A stretch of DNA of 64,000 nucleotides. Origin: Sphingobium lignivorans. GTDB taxonomy: Bacteria > Pseudomonadota > Alphaproteobacteria > Sphingomonadales > Sphingomonadaceae. The position numbers were made by a program, and so were the translations under genes. The notes below the pieces were generated by a model. The model saw only the letters and a list, made by a program, of their open reading frames with translations, had not been told where the DNA came from and ran no database searches. Shown here piece after piece: positions 35,269 to 43,721 of the stretch (positions are counted from its first letter, which is position 1; each line of letters opens with the position of its first letter). The DNA lies in assembly GCF_014203955.1 (NCBI RefSeq), contig NZ_JACHKA010000001.1:3627001-3691000 (forward strand). The letters are read 5' to 3'.

Positions 35269-35939
35269 GGCAGGCCGATATGGCGGCCAAGCTCCGCGCT
35301 GTCCATGGCGACGCTTGCCGCGCCCGCCGCAATCAGTTCCTCCGGCACATGATAGCCCCAGCCCACACCGAGCGCGCGCACGCCGGCCGCGCCGGCCATC
35401 AGCATGTCGAAACTGGTATCGCCGATCATCACGGCCTGCTCCGGGCCCACGCCCGCATCGGCCAGCGCCGTCTCGATCATGGAAGGATGCGGCTTGGACG
35501 GGTGCCGGTCCGCCGTCTGGAGCGAGACGAAGCGCGCATGCAGGCCATGATGCTCGAGCGCGAGGCGCAGCCCCCGGTCGGACTTGCCGGTCGCGACCGC
35601 GAGCAGCCAGCCGTCCGCTTCCAGCGCGTCGAGCAGCGCGGCGATACCCTCATAGAGCGGTTCGTGAAGCTGCCCGCCGGCACGCAGGGCATGGAAGGCC
35701 CGCTTGTAATGCTCGCTGATCTCATGGTGAAAAGGCGTGTCCGCGTCCGGCAGCAGCTGCGCCATCGCCTGCGGCAGCGACAGCCCCACGACCGAGAGGC
35801 ACTGCGCCCGGTCCGGACAGGCCAGCCCCATCGCATCGAAGGCCGTGCCCATCGCCGCCACGATACTGTGCTGGCTGTCGATCAGGGTGCCGTCGCAATC
35901 GAAGATGGCGAGGCGGAGAGAAGATGAAGCGGCCGTCAT
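35265..35939 (-). CDS. HAD-superfamily hydrolase (phosphoglycolate phosphatase-like)
   Basis: 224 aa. Motif I is FDCDGTLIDSQ, motif II lies in LAVATGKSDRG, and motifs III/IV appear as KPHPSMI and MIGDTSFDMLMAGAAG. This is a subfamily IA HAD with an alpha-helical cap, related to Gph. It dephosphorylates a small phospho-compound; substrate unknown. The ATG at 35939 puts motif I near residue 14; the gene overlaps the small membrane protein by ATGA. Confidence 0.9.
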   Translation of the reverse strand: MTAASSSLRLAIFDCDGTLIDSQHSIVAAMGTAFDAMGLACPDRAQCLSVVGLSLPQAMAQLLPDADTPFHHEISEHYKRAFHALRAGGQLHEPLYEGIAALLDALEADGWLLAVATGKSDRGLRLALEHHGLHARFVSLQTADRHPSKPHPSMIETALADAGVGPEQAVMIGDTSFDMLMAGAAGVRALGVGWGYHVPEELIAAGAASVAMDSAELGRHIGLP

Positions 35940-36085
35940 GCCCGGCTGGTCGCAGACCCGGCCCGCGAAGGCAAGGCGGATCGCCGTGGCGCAGGGCGGG
36001 GAGCGCCAATCGTATACAGGGTTGGTGACGGCGGCGCCCGAAGGTCCTACACAAGCCGCCATTCAGCCATTCCGTGGAGACATTC

Positions 36086-37924
36086 ATGCATCGTCGCACT
36101 TTCGTCCTCGGCGCCGCCACGGCCGCCATCGCCGCAACCATGCCCGCCAGGCTCGCCGCGCAGACGGAAGCGAGCGGGGGCGCGCAGGCAGGCGGAACCC
36201 CGGCCGACCAGAAGCTGCGCGCCATGCTCGACCGGTTCTTCCAGGCCCGGATCGACGAATCGCCCGAGGCGGCGACACGGCTGGGCCTCGACACCGGCGC
36301 GCGCGCCGGCCTGCGCCGCAAGCTGGACGACGAATCGGCAGCGGCCCGCACCCGCGCGCTGGCACGCGCCAAGGCCGAGCTGGCCGAACTGCAGCAGGTG
36401 GATGCCGCGGCGCTCTCCCCGAACGCGCAGATCGATCTCGAAGTGGTCTCATATCAGCTCGAGCGGTCGATCGCGGGAGCGGAGAGCTTCTCCTACGGCA
36501 GCAGCATGGGCCGCTATGCGCCTTATGTGCTGAGCCAGCTGACCGGGCCCTATCGCGACATTCCCGACTTCCTCGATTCGCAAGTGCGCGTACGCAATGC
36601 CGCCGAGGCCGACGATTATCTCGCCCGGCTCGAAGCCTTCCCCAAGGCGCTCGACGACAGCACCGAGCAACAGCGGGTGGACGCGGCGAAAGGCGTGTTC
36701 GCGCCCGACTATATTCTCGACACGACGCTCAAGCTGCTCGGCAACGCGCGCGACCTGCCCGCCGGCGAGACGGTGATGGTCACCAGCTTCGCCCGCAAGC
36801 TCAAGGACGCGGGGCTGCCGCCCGAACGCGCGGCGCAGGCGGAAGCGATCGTGGCGCAGAAGGTGTTTCCCGCGCTCGACCGCCAGCGCGCGCTGGTGAC
36901 GGACCTGCGGAGCAAGGCCGTGCATGACGCGGGCTGCTGGCGCCTGCCGGATGGCGAGGCTTATTATGCCGGCGCGGCCGAAGCCGCCACGACCGTGAAG
37001 ATGACCGGCGACGAGATCCACAAACTCGGCCTCGAGCAGGTGGCGGAACTCAATGCGCGGATCGACACGATCCTCAAGGGCCAGGGCATGAGCAAGGGCA
37101 CCGTCGGCGAACGGCTGGTGGAGCTCAACAAGCGGCCCGACCAGCTCTTCGCCAATACCGACGATGGTCGCAAGGCCCTGCTCTCGCTGCTCAACGAGCA
37201 GGTGAAGGCCATGTATGCCCGGCTGCCCGAGGCCTTCCTGACCCTGCCCAAGGCGCCGGTCGAGGTGCGCCGGGTGCCCGAGACGATCCAGGCCGGCGCG
37301 CCGGGCGGCTATTATCAGAGCGCCTCGCTCGATGGCTCGCGCCCGGGCATCTATTTCATCAATCTGCGCGACACGTTCGACCGCCCGAAATTCGGCCTTG
37401 CCACTCTTTCGCATCACGAGGCCGTGCCGGGCCACCACATGCAGGTGATGCTGGCGATGGAAAGCCCGGACATTCCGCTCATCCGCCGGCGCGGCGGCTT
37501 CAGTGGCTATTCGGAAGGCTGGGCACTCTACACCGAGCAGCTGGCCGACGAGATGGGCATGTTCGAGGGCGATCCGCTCGGGCAGGTGGGCTATCTCCAG
37601 TCGCTGCTGTTCCGCGCGACGCGTCTGGTGGTGGACAGCGGCATGCATGCCAAGCGCTGGAGCCGCGAGCAGGCGACCGATTATTTCCTCGCCACCACCG
37701 GCATCGCGCGCGGGCGCGGCCAGGGCGAGATCGACCGCTATACCGTCTGGCCGGGGCAGGCTTGCAGCTACAAGATCGGCCACACCGTCTGGGTGCGGCT
37801 GCGCGAGGCCGCCAAGAAGAACCCGGATTTCGACCTGCGGGAATTCCACGAGGTGCTGCGTCTCGGCGCCATGCCGCTGGCGGTGCTGGAGAAGGTGGTC
37901 ACGGCGCGGTGGGTCATCGCCTGA
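36086..37924 (+). CDS. DUF885-family peptidase-like protein with signal peptide
   Basis: 612 aa. The N-terminus MHRRTFVLGAATAAIAATM is a possible Tat-like signal; the mature protein is helical and carries the DUF885 metal motif HEAVPGHH (HExxxGHH) in SHHEAVPGHHMQVMLAMES, plus downstream GWALYTEQLADEMG with a possible third ligand Glu. The family is annotated as putative zinc metallopeptidase. The ATG at 36086 follows GGAG; a GTG at 36074 is possible. A GCCTGAT/ATCAGGC hairpin overlaps the stop region without a T tract. Confidence 0.88.
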   Translation: MHRRTFVLGAATAAIAATMPARLAAQTEASGGAQAGGTPADQKLRAMLDRFFQARIDESPEAATRLGLDTGARAGLRRKLDDESAAARTRALARAKAELAELQQVDAAALSPNAQIDLEVVSYQLERSIAGAESFSYGSSMGRYAPYVLSQLTGPYRDIPDFLDSQVRVRNAAEADDYLARLEAFPKALDDSTEQQRVDAAKGVFAPDYILDTTLKLLGNARDLPAGETVMVTSFARKLKDAGLPPERAAQAEAIVAQKVFPALDRQRALVTDLRSKAVHDAGCWRLPDGEAYYAGAAEAATTVKMTGDEIHKLGLEQVAELNARIDTILKGQGMSKGTVGERLVELNKRPDQLFANTDDGRKALLSLLNEQVKAMYARLPEAFLTLPKAPVEVRRVPETIQAGAPGGYYQSASLDGSRPGIYFINLRDTFDRPKFGLATLSHHEAVPGHHMQVMLAMESPDIPLIRRRGGFSGYSEGWALYTEQLADEMGMFEGDPLGQVGYLQSLLFRATRLVVDSGMHAKRWSREQATDYFLATTGIARGRGQGEIDRYTVWPGQACSYKIGHTVWVRLREAAKKNPDFDLREFHEVLRLGAMPLAVLEKVVTARWVIA

Positions 37925-37986
37925 TCCTTGCCGGATATCAGGCACGGGGGCGTGGGGCGCGATTTGCCCCCATCCCCCGCCCCTCC

Positions 37987-38005
37987 TGCCGGACCTGAGC
38001 CGGCA
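37987..38005. repeat. REP-like extragenic palindrome
   Basis: TGCCGG - 7 bases - CCGGCA, within the string CCTGCCGGACCTGAGCCGGC, lies in the 182-bp gap between two rightward genes. Intergenic copies of this kind of sequence (a CCGG palindrome in a CCTGAGCC-type context) occur in sphingomonad genomes, recalled rather than checked. Confidence 0.4.
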
Positions 38006-38106
38006 TCCCGCTTCTTTCGGCATCCAGCCTTTAGCGGCGGCGCACCCGACCCGGGGCCTGCAACGAAATCGCTGCCCAATGATTGGAAAGAAGCAAGGAG
38101 GCCGGC

Positions 38107-39096
38107 ATGGGCATGATGATCGACGGGACGTGGCATCCCGGCGAAGTGACGGAAAAGAACCGGAACGGCAGCTTCGAGCGGCAGGACAGCGGCTTTCGCG
38201 ACTGGATCACGCTCGACGGCGAACCGGGGCCGGACGGCCGGCGCGCAGTGCGCGCCGAGGCGGGGCGCTTCCATCTCTATATCAGCTATGCCTGCCCCTG
38301 GGCGCACCGCGCCCTCATCGTGCGCGCCCTCAAGGGACTGGACGACATGATCGGCGTCTCGGTCGTCGATCCGCTCATGCGCGAGCATGGCTGGACATTC
38401 GAGACCGGGCGGGGCGGCACGGGCGATGCGCTGCACGGCGCGGACTATCTCTGGCAGGTCTATGCGCGCAGCCGCAGGGCTTCAGAAGATGGCGGCTATA
38501 CCGGCAAGGTGACCGTGCCGGTGCTTTGGGACCGCAAGGACGAGCGGATCGTCAACAACGAATCCTCGGAGATCATCCGCATCTTCAACCACGCCTTCGA
38601 CGATCTGGGCGCGCGGCCGGGCGACTTTTATCCCGACGGGCTCACCGATGCGATCGACGCGGTGAACGCGCGTGTCTACGAGACCGTGAACAACGGCGTC
38701 TATCGCTGCGGCTTCGCCACCACCCAGCAGGCCTATGACGCGGCGATCGGCCCCCTGTTCGACACGCTCGACTGGCTGGAGACCCGCCTCGGCGCCGCCG
38801 ACTGGCTGGTGGGCGACCGCCTCACCGAAGCGGACATCCGCCTGTTCACCAGCCTCATCCGGTTCGACCCGGTGTATCACGGCCATTTCAAGTGCAACAT
38901 CCGGCGCATCGCCGACTATCCCGCGCTGGTGCGCTTCCTGCACCGGATGATGGACGATAAGCGGATCGCCGACACGGTGCATTTCGACCACATCAAGACC
39001 CATTATTACGCCAGCCATCGCGATCTCAACCCAAGCGGCATCGTGCCGGCGGGGCCCATCCCGCTCGTGCCGCCGCTGCCGACAGACCCGCAATAG
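38107..39096 (+). CDS. Glutathionyl-hydroquinone reductase-type GST
   Basis: 329 aa. The thioredoxin-like domain has the catalytic Cys in SYACPWAHRALI (near residue 64), characteristic of Xi-class GSTs (YqjG/PcpF-like), which reduce glutathionyl-hydroquinones. The C-terminal helical domain shows YDAAIGPLFDTLDWLETRLG and FKCNIRRIADYPAL. A GGAGG RBS precedes the ATG at 38107. PcpF-type enzymes act in aromatic degradation of sphingomonads; no degradation genes are beside it here. Confidence 0.92.
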   Translation: MGMMIDGTWHPGEVTEKNRNGSFERQDSGFRDWITLDGEPGPDGRRAVRAEAGRFHLYISYACPWAHRALIVRALKGLDDMIGVSVVDPLMREHGWTFETGRGGTGDALHGADYLWQVYARSRRASEDGGYTGKVTVPVLWDRKDERIVNNESSEIIRIFNHAFDDLGARPGDFYPDGLTDAIDAVNARVYETVNNGVYRCGFATTQQAYDAAIGPLFDTLDWLETRLGAADWLVGDRLTEADIRLFTSLIRFDPVYHGHFKCNIRRIADYPALVRFLHRMMDDKRIADTVHFDHIKTHYYASHRDLNPSGIVPAGPIPLVPPLPTDPQ

Positions 39097-39113
39097 CAAG
39101 GAGAGTTGCTGCC

Positions 39114-39323
39114 ATGCCCCGGACCGAGGAGGACCAGAAGAAACTGGCCGAGAAAGCTCTGGCGCAGAAGGAAGAGAATGCCGCGGCGCCTCACCATCCG
39201 GCGCCGGAACCGCATGCGGACGAAGGCATGGCTTCCACGCCGCGCCCCGACCAGCCGCCCTCCGGCGCGTTCGACGCGGAAGGCCATCGCCCGGTTCTGG
39301 AGCGCAGCCGCAAGGTCCGCTGA
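39114..39323 (+). CDS. Small hypothetical protein
   Basis: 69 aa. Starts MPRTEEDQKKLAEKALAQKE after AGGAGAG, very polar, with a Pro/His/Ala-rich middle and a basic end. No signal peptide, membrane helix or cysteine. It sits 17 bp after the GST gene on the same strand and is probably co-transcribed. No family was recognised; it could be disordered. Confidence 0.6.
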   Translation: MPRTEEDQKKLAEKALAQKEENAAAPHHPAPEPHADEGMASTPRPDQPPSGAFDAEGHRPVLERSRKVR

Positions 39324-39362
39324 GGCAGGCACGGAGCGCACCCGACCCCAGAGGCATCTCAC

Positions 39363-40247
39363 TCAGTCGGCGAGCATGCGCTCCAGTGCCGGGCTCAGCC
39401 ATTCACGCGTGAGGGCACCCTCCTGCGCCAGAATACGCGCGGCCAGCCCTTCGCGCACGGCCAGTTGGGCCCCCTGTGCGATGCCCAGCACGGTGATCGC
39501 GGTGGCCCATGCATCGGCATCCATCGCGCGCGCATGCAGGACGCTGACGCTCGCGACGCCGTGGGTGACCGGGTGGCCCGTGCGCGGATCGAGCGTATGA
39601 TCGCCGCGCACATAATTGCCCGAGGTGGCGACCGCGAGCTGGTGCAGCGCCACGCGCAGCGGCCGAGCGCGCAGGCCGGGCGGCGTCTCCAGATCCACCC
39701 ACCAGGGATCGCCATCGGGCCGCATGCCGCGCCCCACGCATTCGCCGCCTATCTCGACGAGGCAATGCCGCACGCCGCGCGCGGTCATCAGGTCCGCGAT
39801 CATATCTGTGGCATGACCCTTGGCGATGCCGGAAAGATCGAGCCGGAGCCCGCCGGGCTGACGCAGGCGGCGCGCCGCGCGATCGAATGTGACGCGGTGC
39901 CAGCCGGAGAGCCGCAGCGCCTCGCGCCGCTCGGCATCGCTGACCGGCGTCACGCGCGGGTGCGGCCCGAGCCCGTGAAGATCAGTGAGGCAGCCGGCGG
40001 CGGGATCGAACGCACCGTCGCTGCGCTGCGCGATCTCGAGCCCGGCCTCCATCACCGCCGCGAAATCATCCGGCAGGCTCGTCCAGCTTCCATCCGCAGC
40101 GCGCCCATAGCGGGAAAGCAGGGACGTCTCGTCCCAATGGCTCATCTGCGCGGTCAGATCGTCGAGCCGCGTCTGAACGCTGTCCCCCAGCGCCGAGAGA
40201 TCGGCGCCGGGAGCCGCCGCGAGGCGCACGCGCCAATAGGTGCCCAT
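39363..40247 (-). CDS. apbE: FAD:protein FMN transferase (ApbE)
   Basis: 294 aa from the ATG. Conserved blocks are MGTYWRVRL at the very start, GLRLDLSGIAKGHATDMI, EIGGECVGRGMRPDGDPWWV and AVATSGNY with the DPRTG region. It transfers FMN from FAD to Ser/Thr in the D-x-x-[ST]-G-A-[TS] motif of exported proteins; such a motif occurs in the DUF2271 protein two genes upstream. Family members normally have about 35 residues before MGT; here the frame continues upstream to a CTG at 40358 that overlaps the DUF4198 stop as CTGA, so CTG may be the real start (331 aa). Export: not obvious from the visible N-terminus. Last gene of the PepSY-DUF2271-DUF4198-apbE operon. Confidence 0.88.
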   Translation of the reverse strand: MGTYWRVRLAAAPGADLSALGDSVQTRLDDLTAQMSHWDETSLLSRYGRAADGSWTSLPDDFAAVMEAGLEIAQRSDGAFDPAAGCLTDLHGLGPHPRVTPVSDAERREALRLSGWHRVTFDRAARRLRQPGGLRLDLSGIAKGHATDMIADLMTARGVRHCLVEIGGECVGRGMRPDGDPWWVDLETPPGLRARPLRVALHQLAVATSGNYVRGDHTLDPRTGHPVTHGVASVSVLHARAMDADAWATAITVLGIAQGAQLAVREGLAARILAQEGALTREWLSPALERMLAD

Positions 40248-40354
40248 CGTCTCGCCGGAAAGCTCGGCGAGGCGCGCGGCAGGATCGAGCCCCGTCAGCG
40301 CGCCCGCATCGATCTCCGGCGGAACGGCGATGCGGATGGTCGCGAACGCGCCGT

Positions 40355-41248
40355 TCAGGGCGCCATCACTTCCACGGTGGTGGTGTAGCTCATCCGCCGC
40401 GCGGTGGCGCGGGGCACGGAGGGCTTGTCGTCGCTCAGCGTCGCGTTCAGCCAGAACATGCCGGGCATCGTCCAGTCAATCGCCGCCACGCCATCCGCGC
40501 CGGTCGTCACCTCGAACACACCTTCGGCATCGCGATAGCGCTTGCCGCCGGGGACCACCGTGACCTTGAGGCCGGCCGCGGGCTGGCCATCGACCGTGAA
40601 GCGGAAGCGCGCCGTCTCGCCCTGCACCAGCTCGGCCGGATGCGTGATCGGCACAAGCTCCAGCCCCTTTCCGCTGGCCTTGATCTCGGTCGGCGCGCCG
40701 GAGGTGACGAAGATCTCGTTGCGGCCGGACGTCTCGGTCAGCTTGAGGTCGGTCGCGTTGGCCGGGATTTCGTCGACCGTCGCGACGAAGCGCGGTGCCT
40801 GCCCGCCGGGGCGACCCGCCATCGCATTGCCGCCGGCCGGACCACCCTGCCCCTGCGCCGCGCCCGGCGGCGGCCCGCGCCGTCCGCCCAGCCGCCATTC
40901 GACGCCATCGACCTTGAACGTGCCCATCACGCCGGATTGGCTGGTGCCGATCCGCCAGGTGCCCGGCTTGTCCAGCTTCACGTCGAACACCGAGCGATAA
41001 CGGCCGGTCGACGCGTTCTGGATCGCCACCTCTTCGCCCTGCGGATTCCATGCCTTCACGTTGGTCAGCTGCATGGCGACATGATCGGCGTAGAACAGGT
41101 CGTTGGAGACAGCCGCATCGACCGATACCCACGGATCCTGCCCGGAGAAGATGGTGCCCGAGGGCAGCAGCCACTGGCGGTGCGCCTGGGCGGGCATGGA
41201 CGCCGCGACCAGGCTTGCGGCGATGAGAAGGCTTGTCTTCATGCGCAT
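40355..41248 (-). CDS. DUF4198 periplasmic protein
   Basis: 297 aa. Signal peptide MRMKTSLLIAASLVAASMPAQA, then mature start HRQWLLPSG: the His directly after the cleavage site is characteristic of this NikM-like family and could bind metal. A Gly/Pro/Gln linker around residue 125 (GGRRGPPPGAAQGQGG) separates two Ig-like domains; the second has VVPGGKRYRDAEG. In the PepSY-DUF2271-DUF4198-ApbE arrangement this protein may bind metal or contact the receptor; the function is unknown. It follows DUF2271 by 14 bp and ends overlapping the possible CTG start of apbE. Confidence 0.85.
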   Translation of the reverse strand: MRMKTSLLIAASLVAASMPAQAHRQWLLPSGTIFSGQDPWVSVDAAVSNDLFYADHVAMQLTNVKAWNPQGEEVAIQNASTGRYRSVFDVKLDKPGTWRIGTSQSGVMGTFKVDGVEWRLGGRRGPPPGAAQGQGGPAGGNAMAGRPGGQAPRFVATVDEIPANATDLKLTETSGRNEIFVTSGAPTEIKASGKGLELVPITHPAELVQGETARFRFTVDGQPAAGLKVTVVPGGKRYRDAEGVFEVTTGADGVAAIDWTMPGMFWLNATLSDDKPSVPRATARRMSYTTTVEVMAP

Positions 41249-41262
41249 GGAAATGACCCCTT

Positions 41263-41739
41263 TCAGCGGGCGGAAAGCGTGATGGCGCCAAGCTCGGCCT
41301 TGCCGGAAGCCGAGCCGCCGGCGACCGGGACGGTGAGCGGCATCGAGACGATCTCGCGCCCGCCGGTCTCGCGGGCCGCCTCGACATAAAGCGTATACTG
41401 GCCGGGCTTGAGATCGGCCGGCAGCGTGACCTTGTGCGTGCCGGGCGCGCGCGTGGCGCCGCTCACGCCATCGGCCGGCAGCTTGAGGCTCCGCCCGCCC
41501 TTGCGCCACCAGGTGCGCAGATCCGAGAGCCACTTGGTGCCGGGCTCGGCGCCGCGCAGATCGACATCATACCACACGAACAAGGTGCGCGCCGCGCCGC
41601 CGCCCGCCGGCTCCACCCAGGCCGCGACATAGGGCCGGTGATATTCGGCCACGTTGAGGCGCGGAATGGTGATGCTGATGCTGGCGGCCGAGGCTGGCGC
41701 GGCGGCCAGGCCGGCAATCAGGAGAGACGTCTTCTTCAT
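41263..41739 (-). CDS. DUF2271 protein with predicted covalent FMN site
   Basis: 158 aa. Signal peptide MKKTSLLIAGLAAAPASAAS, then strands typical of DUF2271 (HRPYVAAWVEPAG, FVWYDVDLRG, WLSDLRTWWRKGG). The segment D90-G-V-S-G-A-T96 fits the ApbE flavinylation consensus D-x-x-[ST]-G-A-[TS], so Thr96 is the predicted FMN attachment residue, in SLKLPADGVSGATRAPG. The protein is periplasmic. With the membrane PepSY protein and ApbE in the same operon it is a candidate flavin-based electron carrier. Its family function is otherwise not established. Confidence 0.85.
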   Translation of the reverse strand: MKKTSLLIAGLAAAPASAASISITIPRLNVAEYHRPYVAAWVEPAGGGAARTLFVWYDVDLRGAEPGTKWLSDLRTWWRKGGRSLKLPADGVSGATRAPGTHKVTLPADLKPGQYTLYVEAARETGGREIVSMPLTVPVAGGSASGKAELGAITLSAR

Positions 41740-41753
41740 GAACGGCGAACCTT

Positions 41754-42473
41754 CTAGTGAATGAACAAGATGGCGATGACGACGGGAATGAGGAGGCCAA
41801 GGCCGACCAGCGGCCAGGTGCTCGGGCGATGGCGCGCATGGATCTGCAGCAGGAACAGCCCGGTGAGCGTGAACACGATGCAGGCCACCGCGAACACATC
41901 GATGAACCAGAACCATGCATCCCCGCTGTTCCGGCCCTTGTGCAGATCGTTGAGGTAGGAAATCCAGCCGCGGTCCGTATGCTCCGACGTGACGGCGCCG
42001 CTTGCCCGGTCAATGGCGATCCAGGCATCGCTGCCCGGGCCGGGAAGCGCGACATAGACCTCATCCGCCGACCATTCCGCCGGCTTGCCGCGCGCATCAA
42101 GCGACACCGCCTCGCGCAGATGATCCGCCACCGCGCCCGGCAGCGGCGCATCGGGCGCCGGCGGTTCGCTACGGAGCTGCGTTGCGAACGGTGCGGGGAG
42201 CGTGACGCTTCCCTCGGTCACGCGAGGCTGCGCGCTGATCGACGAGGCATGATTGAGCGTGATGCCGGTGATCGCAAAAAGCAACATGCCCACCAGCGAA
42301 ATGGCGGCGCTGATCCAGTGCCAGCTGTGGAGCTGCTTGATCCACCAGGCGCGGCGCGCCTTGCGCGGGTTCCGCACCGGCGCGGGAGCAGAAGCGCGCG
42401 CGGGGGCCACCCCGCGAGCGGGGGCGCCGTTTCCATGCTGCTGCACGTCACCAGTCAATCTGCGGGCGTCCAT
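41754..42473 (-). CDS. PepSY-associated membrane protein
   Basis: 239 aa. A Pro/Ala-rich cytoplasmic N-terminus (about 40 residues) is followed by KQLHSWHWISAAISLVGM, a first membrane helix with flanking His49, His52 and, on the far side, His75, then a periplasmic PepSY-like domain (EVYVALPGPGSDAWIAIDRA), and two C-terminal helices near 183-205 and 216-236. Proteins of this kind (PepSY_TM, related to FhuF/siderophore reductases by context) occur with TonB receptors and may carry b-type heme, using the His residues. It is the first gene of the leftward operon. ATG at 42473 follows GGGGAGC. Confidence 0.85.
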   Translation of the reverse strand: MDARRLTGDVQQHGNGAPARGVAPARASAPAPVRNPRKARRAWWIKQLHSWHWISAAISLVGMLLFAITGITLNHASSISAQPRVTEGSVTLPAPFATQLRSEPPAPDAPLPGAVADHLREAVSLDARGKPAEWSADEVYVALPGPGSDAWIAIDRASGAVTSEHTDRGWISYLNDLHKGRNSGDAWFWFIDVFAVACIVFTLTGLFLLQIHARHRPSTWPLVGLGLLIPVVIAILFIH

Positions 42474-42554
42474 CTTGCTCCCCGGATATTGCAAGGAACG
42501 GCCCGCCGCCGCGCCCCGCCCGAATCATCCTTGATGAAGGGCTCTTTGCATATA

Positions 42555-42571
42555 TTGCGAAGCATTCGCAA
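42555..42571. promoter_or_regulatory. Fur-like operator (perfect palindrome)
   Basis: TTGCGAA-GCA-TTCGCAA, 7-bp perfect arms. It lies 82 bp upstream of the PepSY gene start and so probably controls the leftward operon. It is the best of four related sites. Confidence 0.65.
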
Positions 42572-42719
42572 GAGAGGAACACCGAGGACAGCGAGAGAAA
42601 TACGCGGCAAGTGAGCGCCACATAAGGCTGCTGCCTGCCATCCCCCTCCCAATAATTCTGCAGCCGGGACCGTGCAGAAAACACGCGCGAAACACTGGAC
42701 GATCTCGCCGCAATATCAT

Positions 42720-42736
42720 ATGCGAATGACTCGCAA
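42720..42736. promoter_or_regulatory. Fur-like operator upstream of tonB
   Basis: ATGCGAATGACTCGCAA, an imperfect copy of the TTGCGAATGAYTCGCAA motif, 30 bp before the tonB ATG. Confidence 0.65.
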
Positions 42737-42765
42737 TTACAGGACCGGGCACGATCGGTTGGGGT

Positions 42766-43566
42766 ATGAACGCATATTTTGATCCGGCTTTCAAGGCGCA
42801 CACATCGCCCGCGGTGGCCGCGTCCGAGCGATCGGCCTACCGGCGCTCGCGCGGCAGCGACTCGGTCGCGACCGTGGGCGCACTGGTCTTCGGGCTCGCC
42901 ACCGTGGGCGCGTTCGCCTTCATGCACCCCAGCTTCGTCCGCAAGGCACCGCGCACGCCGACCATCGTCACCATGATGGAATTGCCGGACGATCCGCCGC
43001 CCGCGCCGCCGGAACAGCCACCAGCGCCCGAGACGCCCCCGCCGCCGAGCGCGCAGGTGGTGGCCCCGGTGCCGCTCGTCGCCTTGCCCGAACGGCCGGC
43101 TCCCCTGGCGCCGGCCGTCGCCACGCCGCCCGCGCCGCCCGCGCCGGTCAGGGCCGCGCCCCCGCCCGCCCCACGTGGACCGCAGGATATGGGCGATATC
43201 TCCGCCCGGATGATTTCCGCCCGCCCGCCCGCCTATCCGCTCGCATCCCGCCGGGAGAAGGAGGAAGGCACCGTCATGCTCTCGGTGCTGCTGGCGATCG
43301 ACGGGCATGTTGCCGAGATCGCCATCGCACGGAGCAGCGGCTTCCCCCGTCTCGATCGCGCGGCGCTGGATGCGGTGCGCGACTGGCGCTGGTCGCCGAT
43401 GACGCGGGACGGCGAGCCGGTCATGGTACGGGGGCTGGTGACCATCCCCTTCATTCTTCAGCGCGGCGATCCGGGTCGCCATCACCGCCGCGGAAAGCAT
43501 GATCACGGCCCGGACCCGAGGGACCGACCCCTGTCTGACGGGCAGATCAAGACGATCGAGACCTGA
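42766..43566 (+). CDS. tonB: TonB energy-transducing protein
   Basis: 266 aa. Cytoplasmic start, membrane helix near residues 33-53 (SVATVGALVFGLATVGAFAF), a long Pro-rich spacer (residues 70-140) and a TonB C-terminal domain with PPAYPLASRREKEEGTVMLS, RSSGFPRLDRAALDAVRDWRW and VTIPFIL. It transmits proton-motive force to outer-membrane receptors. A His/Arg-rich tail of about 33 residues follows the usual end of the domain. Together with the next gene and the Fur-like sites it forms the iron-regulated uptake unit. It has no exbB/exbD neighbours here. Confidence 0.92.
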   Translation: MNAYFDPAFKAHTSPAVAASERSAYRRSRGSDSVATVGALVFGLATVGAFAFMHPSFVRKAPRTPTIVTMMELPDDPPPAPPEQPPAPETPPPPSAQVVAPVPLVALPERPAPLAPAVATPPAPPAPVRAAPPPAPRGPQDMGDISARMISARPPAYPLASRREKEEGTVMLSVLLAIDGHVAEIAIARSSGFPRLDRAALDAVRDWRWSPMTRDGEPVMVRGLVTIPFILQRGDPGRHHRRGKHDHGPDPRDRPLSDGQIKTIET

Positions 43567-43721
43567 GCGCGGCCGGCGCGGGCAGCGGGCATCCAGTGGT
43601 ACAACCGCGGGCGGCTGCAACGGGGCTTGCTGCCGGGAGGCACGGGACCGATGCCAGCACACCGCAGGCGGGCGGGAAAGGGCCGCCCCACGGAGCGCAT
43701 CCTCTACAGATCGGATTTTTG

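Noticed and set aside
41969..41998. D-R-A-S-G-A-V in the PepSY membrane protein as a second flavinylation site
   Set aside because: The acceptor position is Val rather than Thr/Ser, and the segment matches the ordinary end of a PepSY beta-strand (D-x-x-[ST]-G-x-V).
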